Assembly (NCBI GenBank): GCA_015069525.1
Contig: SVIK01000050.1
Span: forward strand, 1 to 10,721
Origin: Clostridiales bacterium
Lineage (GTDB): Bacteria > Bacillota > Clostridia > Christensenellales > Borkfalkiaceae
Direction of reading: 5' to 3'
Length of the DNA: 10,721 bases
Every line of letters starts with the position of its first letter. The first letter of the stretch is position 1. The translations under genes were made by a program, and so were the position numbers. This document shows, one piece after another, positions 6,332-10,721 of this stretch. The notes below the pieces were generated by a model. The model saw only the letters and a list, made by a program, of their open reading frames with translations. It searched no databases and was not told where the DNA came from.

Positions 6332-7595
6332 AATCCACCAAAAGAATACCGTTCGGTATTTTCTCTTGCTCCTCGGCGTACTGTTTTTCCTTTTCCTTTC
6401 GGGGGATTTCGGGCTCGTTGACGTGCAGAAAACCGCTATCGTTATGGCGGTGGGGATAGACCGTGAGGAGGATACGTTTATCGTCACTTCGCAAATCGCC
6501 GTGCCACAAGCCTCCGACCAAGGCAAAGCCACGCAAACGGTGCAAATCGTCAGCCGTGGCAAGACGGTGGCGGACGCGTTTGAGGAAATTAACGCAAAAA
6601 CGGGTTGGTATCCAAAGCTCGTCTTTTGTCGCTTGATTTTGCTCGGTGAAAAAACGACGCAAGAAAATGCGTTTGACGCACTTGATTTCTTCCTGCTGGA
6701 CGAATATCTATCCGATAACTGCCTCGTCGCTACCTGCAACGGCTTTGCCAAGGATATGCTAAACGTGCAAGCACTCGTCGACGCGTCGGGGAGCGTCGCT
6801 ATCCAAAAAATTCTTTCCGCACACGCACAACGCGGAGGAACGGTGCTCCCCTCTACCTTGCGGGAATTCGCTATCGGGTATTACAGCGAAAGCAAAAGCG
6901 GATTTTTGCCCCTACTAAAAACCGTGCCCCAGCAAGAGCAAGTAGGCGGTAATAACGGCGCGGATAATAACGAACAAAACAGCGCGGGCGCTTCCAACGG
7001 GAGCGGACAAAACGGACAAGATAGCCAAAGCGGAGCGCAAAGCGGACAAAGCAATCAAGGCGGGCAGAGCAAGGAAACGCAAAAGCTTGTTTTCGGGGGA
7101 AGTGAAACGGCGCTTTTTTACGCAGGAAAGCGGGTGGGCGTATTGACGGAGGAGGAAACGTTTGCCTTTAACGCGGTGAAGAACAAGCTACGTCTTGCGT
7201 CCTATTCGGTGACGGACGAAAACGAAGAAACGTTTACGTTGAACGTGAAACGGAACACGGTAAAAACGGCGTGTATATTGGGCGAAGACGCACGGACGGT
7301 GTATAAAATCGACCTACGTTTAACGGCGGGCTTGCTCGATTCGTCAAAGGCGTTCGGTGTGGACGAGGGCATTGACGGAGGCGATACGCCCAAAGCGGTT
7401 TTTTCGAGAGCGGAAAAATTGTTGTCTGCGCAAATCTCGTCGGCGTTTGAAAAGAGCAAAAACGTCGGGTGCGATTTATTCGGGGTGCTGGAAAGCTTGC
7501 AAAAGCGGGAGCACGCACGGTTTTTGGAAGTGAAAAACACGGCGCTGAAAAACGCGGTGTTGGAGCTTACCGTGCATTTCAGCAATATTCGTTGA
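6324..7595 (+). CDS. gerAC: Spore germination receptor subunit C (GerAC), lipobox cysteine missing
   Basis: The third, outer-face subunit of the germinant receptor. An N-terminal hydrophobic segment (about 11-26) is followed by the family motif KTAIVMAVGID (36-46). The C-terminal domain ends in helix-strand segments typical of GerAC. Members are usually lipoproteins with L-S-G-C at the end of the signal. Here the codons read L25-S26-G27-D28, with GAT in place of the cysteine, so lipidation is not predicted and the segment may serve as an uncleaved anchor. Residues about 203-251 form a Gly/Ser/Asn/Gln-rich linker separating the N-terminal domain from the rest. At 423 residues it is longer than many relatives. 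AAGGAG precedes the ATG. It is the last gene of the operon; a repeat hairpin starts 6 nt after its stop. Confidence 0.92.
   Translation: MRKIHQKNTVRYFLLLLGVLFFLFLSGDFGLVDVQKTAIVMAVGIDREEDTFIVTSQIAVPQASDQGKATQTVQIVSRGKTVADAFEEINAKTGWYPKLVFCRLILLGEKTTQENAFDALDFFLLDEYLSDNCLVATCNGFAKDMLNVQALVDASGSVAIQKILSAHAQRGGTVLPSTLREFAIGYYSESKSGFLPLLKTVPQQEQVGGNNGADNNEQNSAGASNGSGQNGQDSQSGAQSGQSNQGGQSKETQKLVFGGSETALFYAGKRVGVLTEEETFAFNAVKNKLRLASYSVTDENEETFTLNVKRNTVKTACILGEDARTVYKIDLRLTAGLLDSSKAFGVDEGIDGGDTPKAVFSRAEKLLSAQISSAFEKSKNVGCDLFGVLESLQKREHARFLEVKNTALKNAVLELTVHFSNIR
6930..7076 (+). repeat. Low-complexity coding segment in gerAC (Gly/Ser/Asn/Gln linker)
   Basis: The DNA encodes about 49 residues almost wholly of G, S, N, Q, A and D, built from recurring short words such as AGCGGACAAA. 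Such segments grow and shrink by slippage. The encoded stretch is likely a flexible tether between GerAC domains. Confidence 0.8.
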
Positions 7596-7601
7596 CGGAG
7601 T

Positions 7602-7616
7602 GCAGGGTACCCCTGC
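7602..7616 (+). repeat. Hairpin GCAGGG-TAC-CCCTGC after gerAC stop
   Basis: A perfect 6-bp stem with a 3-nt loop lies 6 nt past the gerAC stop. It carries the same stem sequence as the hairpin after yugP at 1055-1069. No T-run follows, so it is more likely the head of the repeat than a terminator. Confidence 0.8.
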
Positions 7617-7624
7617 TGGCAAAT

Positions 7625-7740
7625 TCTTCTATCTTTCGTTATCGCTTGTATGAAATAACGCCGACAATGGGGTTAAGGGGCAATGCCTCTTATGGGGGTG
7701 GGGCAACGCCCCACGACGCTCTGTCAAGAGTCGCCGAACG
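7625..7740 (+). repeat. Dispersed hairpin repeat, copy C (downstream of gerAC, inverted)
   Basis: This is the reverse-complement relative of the repeats at 1-101 and 951-1051. The core CGTTATCGCTTGTATG (7637-7652) differs by one base from theirs. The order of parts is the same: stop codon, GCAGGG-type hairpin, core, and a GGGGTT segment. An AAGGGGC-AAT-GCCTCTT hairpin (7675-7691) follows, then a GTGGGGC-AAC-GCCCCAC hairpin (7698-7714) where the others have TGGCG/CGCCA, then a GCTCTGTCA segment resembling AGAGCTGA. The gene here is on the plus strand and the repeat is flipped with it, so its orientation to the gene is unchanged. Confidence 0.8.
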
Positions 7741-7825
7741 GCGAAATTTGCCAAGAACAAGCAAAACGCAGTTTTGCGTTATCAACGCCGATAGGCGTTC
7801 CAGCGGTATGCTACGCCCATACGCT
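7675..7825. repeat. Run of short palindromes downstream of gerAC
   Basis: Consecutive inverted repeats cover most of this stretch. They are AAGGGGC/GCCTCTT (7675-7691), GTGGGGC/GCCCCAC (7698-7714), CTCT/AGAG (7719-7730), TCGCCG-AA-CGGCGA (7731-7744), GCAAAAC-GCA-GTTTTGC (7761-7777), AACGCC-GATA-GGCGTT (7784-7799) and GTATG/CATAC around 7806-7822. The first two belong to repeat copy C. None ends in a T-run. No credible gene overlaps it. Confidence 0.75.
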
Positions 7826-8360
7826 TAACACCCCCCACGCGCTTCCCACTTTATACACCGTAATCGGGCAAATATTCATTTATCAAGGCGTGCATAAACA
7901 ATTTTCTTGTGGATAACTTTTGCCGTTTTTAGAAAAAGAACGAATGTTTGTGGATAAAATTATCTTTTTTATACTTCTTTTTCCATTTTTTTACGAAAAC
8001 TTACCACCTTTTTCCATTTTATCCACAATATTTCCCCCGAAAATTTGTTTCGAAAGTTTGTTCGTTTGCCCTATTTATCCACCGAAAAAAGCGGTTTTTT
8101 GCGGTTTTTCACCCGCAATCGCTGAAAACAGAAAGCCGTTATTGTTTATTCCTACAACATTTATCCACTATTTGAGCTTTTTCTACGTGGACAACCCCCA
8201 TTTATCCACTTTTGCGGTGGATAAGGGGGATATTTGGCGTTGTATATTTTTATAAACGCATTTTTTCGCCTTTCTTCGACAACGTTTTTTCTCCACGAAA
8301 AAGCGTATTTATCCACCAAATCAAAAGTTATCCACACCCCTTTAAGTTATCCACAACACG
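7826..8360. other. AT-rich gene-free stretch with DnaA-box cluster (candidate origin or DnaA-binding region)
   Basis: The only order I see in this stretch is the nonamer TTATCCACA and close variants. Perfect copies: 7908-7916 (minus), 7949-7957 (minus), 8019-8027 (plus), 8328-8336 (plus) and 8347-8355 (plus). One-mismatch copies: 8075-8083, 8161-8169, 8202-8210 and 8309-8317 (plus) and 8216-8224 (minus). Weaker ones lie at 8186-8194 and 8289-8297. The first two and the pair around 8202-8224 face each other. AT-rich tracts at about 7955-7992 and 8236-8272 could be unwinding sites. This density of DnaA boxes is a hallmark of bacterial oriC, but no dnaA, dnaN, rpmH, rnpA or gidA-type gene is in the window. 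Confidence 0.8.
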
Positions 8361-8362
8361 AA

Positions 8363-8390
8363 AAAAGAAGAGCCGAAACGCTCTTCTTTT
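8363..8390 (-). terminator. Intrinsic terminator of cvpA
   Basis: A perfect 11-bp stem, AAAAGAAGAGC with GCTCTTCTTTT, encloses a 6-nt loop. On the minus strand the stem ends in TTTTTT (complement of 8361-8366). It lies 18 nt after the cvpA stop codon and separates cvpA transcription from the DnaA-box region. Confidence 0.88.
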
Positions 8391-8407
8391 CTTTATTTTG
8401 ATAAGGT

Positions 8408-9118
8408 TTATACGATTATCCAACCGATGATATAGTTTATCGGGTTATGGTTGTACAGCAATTTGAAAATCCAGCCTTTATTGAAGAATTCGCCAATGCC
8501 GTCCACGGGGATAACGCTGAGGATTGCCACCACAAGGCTGATAACAAGCACGCCTTGCAAAAAGCCTATCAAAAAGCCCAACAAACGGTTGACTCCGCTG
8601 ATAATGGGCAACGAATTCACAAAATTCGAAATCCATCTTTTAATGAGCGACAAAATGAGCTTTGCCGTCAAAAACAGCACGAAGAATACGATTAGCGAAG
8701 TGATAAATCTGCCAAGCGGTCCGCCCACCACCATAGCAAGCGTCGTTCCCGCAGGGATTTCGTTATTCCCCACGCTCTCCACGACGAACTTTGCCAAAAA
8801 GGCGGGAATTTCTTGTTCTTCCAGCATCGCTTGTAGCCCTGCGTTCGACACGTCGACGTTCAAGCCTTTTATTTTGCCAAGCGCACTTGCGCAACCGTTT
8901 TCAAGCAAGCCCTGTAAACCGAACAAACCGTTCGTCCAACGCATCACGCCACGCATTAAAAGGAGCGCAACGATAAGCGCAACCACCGTCGTAATTAGGC
9001 TGAAAAAACAATCGACAAACCCACGCTTCGCCGCGAGCGCCGAAAACCCGATAATGACGATAATCGCGAGGAGCTCTATTATCAACGACGCCCACGATAC
9101 GGATAAATTATACGTCAC
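8408..9118 (-). CDS. cvpA: CvpA family membrane protein
   Basis: A 236-residue integral membrane protein of the CvpA (colicin V production) family, whose molecular role in Bacillota is unsettled. Four hydrophobic segments are evident: about 10-29, 37-56, 132-158 and 178-206. The first is followed by the family-typical AAKRGFVDCFFSL. The last holds SGVNRLLGFLIGFLQGVLVIS, the family's NRxxGxxxGxxxG signature. A loop of about 70 residues lies between the pairs of segments. The start codon is GTG at 9118, preceded by AAGGAGG about 6 nt away (minus strand, 9125-9131). It has its own sigma-A promoter and terminator, so it appears to be a single-gene transcript. Confidence 0.88.
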   Translation of the reverse strand: MTYNLSVSWASLIIELLAIIVIIGFSALAAKRGFVDCFFSLITTVVALIVALLLMRGVMRWTNGLFGLQGLLENGCASALGKIKGLNVDVSNAGLQAMLEEQEIPAFLAKFVVESVGNNEIPAGTTLAMVVGGPLGRFITSLIVFFVLFLTAKLILSLIKRWISNFVNSLPIISGVNRLLGFLIGFLQGVLVISLVVAILSVIPVDGIGEFFNKGWIFKLLYNHNPINYIIGWIIV

Positions 9119-9170
9119 GTTTTTCCTCCTTTTTCACGTACGCTTATTATTTTTCACCAGCGTCTTTTAA

Positions 9171-9199
9171 ATTATAACACACCCGCCGTTTTTTTTCAA
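9171..9199 (-). promoter_or_regulatory. Sigma-A promoter of cvpA
   Basis: On the minus strand TTGAAA (9194-9199) and TATAAT (9171-9176) are 17 nt apart, with TG one base upstream of the -10. The start of transcription would be near 9164, giving a leader of about 45 nt with a strong SD sequence. Confidence 0.87.
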
Positions 9200-9239
9200 C
9201 TATCTAACGGGGAAAAAGAATTTTTCTTCCCCTTTCACC

Positions 9240-9268
9240 GTTTATCCCCCTTCCCTTTTGGCAATACT
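9240..9268 (+). promoter_or_regulatory. Candidate sigma-F (forespore) promoter of yyaC
   Basis: GTTTA at 9240-9244, a 15-nt spacer and GGCAATACT at 9260-9268 fit the Bacillus subtilis sigma-F pattern GYWTA-N15-GGHNANDHT at every defined position. Transcription would start near 9275, some 40 nt before the yyaC start codon. The consensus is from memory of the B. subtilis forespore regulon; its transfer to this organism is inferred. Confidence 0.6.
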
Positions 9269-9315
9269 TTGGAAAGCGAGTTTTTCGCATATAAAAAAGA
9301 ACGAAAGGGGCTACT

Positions 9316-9957
9316 ATGGAATACGCTTTTCATTTATATAATAAAATCGCCGTAAACGGCATGGTCATGGCAACGGAAAAATTATTAGAGTCCAACGCAC
9401 GGGAAAAACGCTTTCCCCTCCAAAAATCTATGCAAAGCGCACACTCTTGCCCCACTCCGCCAAACGCCCCGCCCGTGATTGTGTGCGTAGGGAGTGATTT
9501 GGCTATCGGGGACAGTCTTGGCCCGATAACGGGCTCTATGCTCAAATACAAAACGCAAGGCGTTTCCGCCTTTATCTACGGCACGCTTGCCTCCCCCGTC
9601 ACCGCAAAGGAAATTAAATACCTGCGCGCACACTTAAAAGATACGCACGCGGGAAGCCAAATTATCGCCATTGACGCCGCCGTCGGCGCAGAGGGAGATA
9701 TCGGGCTTATCAAGCTCCTTTCCTCCCCTTTATACCCAGGCGCAGGCGCAAATAAACGTTTAGGCGCGCTTGGCGATATTTCCATCCTCGGCATCGTCGC
9801 GGAGAAATCTATCGGCAATTACGGGCTGTTAAATAGCACTCGGCTCAACCTTGTTTACGGCATGGCAGAGCTCATCTCCGACGCAATCAGCACCCTCCTT
9901 TGGCAACGGCAAAACGCGGGCGTATGCGAGGAGCTCGTTCCCCCGCTGTCCCTATAA
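9316..9957 (+). CDS. yyaC: Sporulation protein YyaC
   Basis: A member of the YyaC/DUF1256 family of sporulation proteins, related in fold to hydrogenase-maturation/GPR-type peptidases; a substrate is not known. Residues 57-70 (CVGSDLAIGDSLGP) and 88-96 (YGTLASPVT) are the family's signature, and IDAAVG (119-124), PGAG and GALGDISILGIV follow. The first 50 or so residues are not conserved and contain further Met codons (M16, M18). I kept ATG 9316 because AAAGGGG lies 5 nt before it. The 213-residue length is near the family's usual size. A sigma-F-like promoter upstream agrees with forespore expression. Its stop codon is 1 nt from that of convergent queT, and no terminator separates them. Confidence 0.93.
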   Translation: MEYAFHLYNKIAVNGMVMATEKLLESNAREKRFPLQKSMQSAHSCPTPPNAPPVIVCVGSDLAIGDSLGPITGSMLKYKTQGVSAFIYGTLASPVTAKEIKYLRAHLKDTHAGSQIIAIDAAVGAEGDIGLIKLLSSPLYPGAGANKRLGALGDISILGIVAEKSIGNYGLLNSTRLNLVYGMAELISDAISTLLWQRQNAGVCEELVPPLSL

Positions 9958-9958
9958 T

Positions 9959-10477
9959 TTACCGCTTTTTCAAACGCTTTATACCAAAATAGAGTGGCGT
10001 TCCCAAAGCGTACACCCAAACGCTCTCGGTTAAGAAAATAGAGCCCACGTAAGAAAAATACGCCACGGCAACCCCCGTAAAAGCGTCCCCGCCCCCGCAT
10101 AAGAACACGATTACCAGCGGAATCACGAACGCATTAACGAGCACGGGAAACAATCCACCCAGCGAAATGCGTACCCAATCCCTTTTAAACAGCCTGCCCA
10201 TAAAATAGGTGGCAACGCCCGCCACGAGCGTCGCAAGCGAGCCAAACGTCACGTCGTAAAAGGCGTACGGCGAAGCGATATTAGAAAGAGCGCAACCGAT
10301 AAAGAGCGCAGGCACCGCTTCGGGGAAGAAAAGGGGTAAAATGCAAAGCGCCTCTGCGGGACGGATTTGAAAAGGTCCAAACGCAAAGGGCATAAACGCA
10401 TACGTAAGCGCTACGTACAAAGCGGTAATAATGCCAATGCGACAAAGACGCTTTGTAAAGCTCGTATTTTTACTCAT
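9959..10477 (-). CDS. queT: Queuosine precursor transporter QueT
   Basis: A 172-residue membrane protein of the QueT family (COG4708), the substrate-binding S component of an ECF importer for a queuosine precursor. Family marks are FGPFQIRPAEALCILPLFFPEAVPAL (33-58), GCALSNIASP (61-70), DVTFGSLATL (75-84) and a terminal transmembrane segment with a basic tail. About five or six membrane helices are expected. The shared ECF energising subunits are not in this window. The ATG at 10477 follows a GAGG SD placed within the pseudoknot of a preQ1-like leader, suggesting that translation is shut off when precursor is plentiful. It has a strong promoter of its own. On the 3' side it converges with yyaC with a 1-nt gap. 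Confidence 0.93.
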   Translation of the reverse strand: MSKNTSFTKRLCRIGIITALYVALTYAFMPFAFGPFQIRPAEALCILPLFFPEAVPALFIGCALSNIASPYAFYDVTFGSLATLVAGVATYFMGRLFKRDWVRISLGGLFPVLVNAFVIPLVIVFLCGGGDAFTGVAVAYFSYVGSIFLTESVWVYALGTPLYFGIKRLKKR

Positions 10478-10486
10478 AAAATTGTA

Positions 10487-10528
10487 CCTCGGTTTTTTTA
10501 TTAGGAAGTGTTCTACCGAAAACCTTCC
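10487..10528 (-). promoter_or_regulatory. Candidate preQ1-I type riboswitch of queT
   Basis: On the minus strand, GGAAG pairs with CUUCC (P1, 5 bp) around a loop holding GUUUUCGGUAGAACA. An A-rich stretch follows (AAUAAAAAAA), then CCGAGG, whose CCGAG pairs with UUCGG in the loop, forming an H-type pseudoknot. The GAGG of that tail is the likely queT SD, 9 nt before the ATG. Stem, A-rich linker, pseudoknot and gene context match preQ1-I riboswitches, and AGGUU and ACAC match known blocks of that class. The loop is longer than in the B. subtilis example, and whether the ligand-pairing cytosine is the C of ACAC or is used in P1 is unclear. The predicted transcript starts only a few nt before it. 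Confidence 0.68.
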
Positions 10529-10537
10529 TTTGTCCGT

Positions 10538-10566
10538 ATTATAGCATTTTCCAATACGCTTGTCAA
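10538..10566 (-). promoter_or_regulatory. Sigma-A promoter of queT
   Basis: On the minus strand a consensus TTGACA (10561-10566), a 17-nt spacer, and a consensus TATAAT (10538-10543) with TG one base before it. Predicted transcription start is near 10531, directly in front of the riboswitch-like leader. The -35 box begins only 2 nt after the T-run of the preceding terminator. Confidence 0.92.
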
Positions 10567-10568
10567 TG

Positions 10569-10607
10569 AAAAATATCCGTAGTGCGTCTTACACTACGGA
10601 TATTTTT
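10569..10607. terminator. Bidirectional intrinsic terminator between a small CDS and queT
   Basis: A perfect 16-bp stem, AAAAATATCCGTAGTG with its complement, and a 7-nt loop. Both strands end in T5 or more, and the plus strand continues into further T-runs. On the minus strand it ends the upstream small gene, whose stop codon overlaps the stem. On the plus strand it would stop yyaC transcripts that run antisense through queT. Confidence 0.9.
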
Positions 10608-10721
10608 ATTTTTTCTTTTTTGTCGTTGCTTTCTTCTTCGCGTAATAGGATGCAATTGCGTCCTTTTGCCGTTTTCTTGCTTCGGGTGTTTTGGCTTTTA
10701 CATAACCACTTTTCTTTTTAT
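10606..10721 (-). CDS. 3' end of a lysine-rich small protein gene (partial)
   Basis: An open frame enters from the right edge and ends with TAA at 10606-10608. The visible 37 codons read KKKSGYVKAKTPEARKR, then QKDAIASYYAKKKATTKKKK. The product is very basic, with a poly-lysine tail and one predicted helix, compatible with nucleic-acid binding. I do not recognise the family. The gene is supported by a strong terminator just after the stop and by the non-random residue pattern between the two lysine runs. The start codon is outside the window. Confidence 0.6.
   Translation of the reverse strand, partial: KKKSGYVKAKTPEARKRQKDAIASYYAKKKATTKKKK

Noticed and set aside
7920..8255. Open frames within the DnaA-box region (7920-8255, 7948-8175, 8212-8430)
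   Set aside because: The residues are dominated by F, I, P and S from T-rich DNA, there is no SD, and the frames run across the recurring TTATCCAC boxes, which explain the sequence better.
9209..9232. Terminator between cvpA and yyaC from the imperfect palindrome GGGGAA...TTCCCC
   Set aside because: It lies between two divergent genes upstream of both promoters or starts, has a mismatched AT-rich inner stem and no T-run after it.

Overview
The window reads as chromosome of an endospore-forming member of the Bacillota, most likely an uncultured Clostridia lineage. The evidence is a complete gerA-type germination operon, a YyaC sporulation protein with a plausible sigma-F promoter, a YugP-type metallopeptidase, strong Shine-Dalgarno (SD) sequences and TTGACA/TATAAT promoters. 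I cannot name a genus. No plasmid, phage, insertion sequence, CRISPR, tRNA or rRNA gene is visible.

Layout. The left part (1-3624) is a minus-strand series: trmN6 -> rsmI -> yugP -> a glycerophosphodiester phosphodiesterase (GDPD) gene. Between 3624 and 3718 transcription diverges, and the plus-strand germinant-receptor operon gerAA-gerAB-gerAC (3718-7595) follows, with 8-nt overlaps between its genes. An 812-nt gene-free stretch (7596-8407) comes next. Its left half holds a hairpin-rich repeat and its right half holds ten DnaA-box-like nonamers. The right part has cvpA (minus), yyaC (plus), queT (minus), and the 3' end of a lysine-rich small protein gene (minus) cut by the window edge.

Roles. 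trmN6 and rsmI modify tRNA and 16S rRNA. The Ger genes encode the spore's nutrient sensor, and yyaC belongs to forespore gene expression. queT imports a queuosine precursor and sits behind a compact leader resembling a preQ1-I riboswitch. It starts almost at the predicted transcription start and buries the ribosome-binding site in its pseudoknot. cvpA, yugP and GDPD are membrane or lipid housekeeping genes of less certain role.

Most unusual are the non-coding parts. (1) A repeat family lies directly after the stop codons of three unrelated genes, always in the same orientation relative to the gene, with a conserved core and hairpins that differ in sequence but keep their pairing. Two copies are 101 nt identical and flank the GDPD gene. 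(2) Four different palindromes are separated by the same ACTTCA word between trmN6 and rsmI, and the first copy supplies the trmN6 stop codon. (3) A dense DnaA-box cluster has no dnaA gene beside it. (4) GerAC has aspartate where the lipidated cysteine should be.
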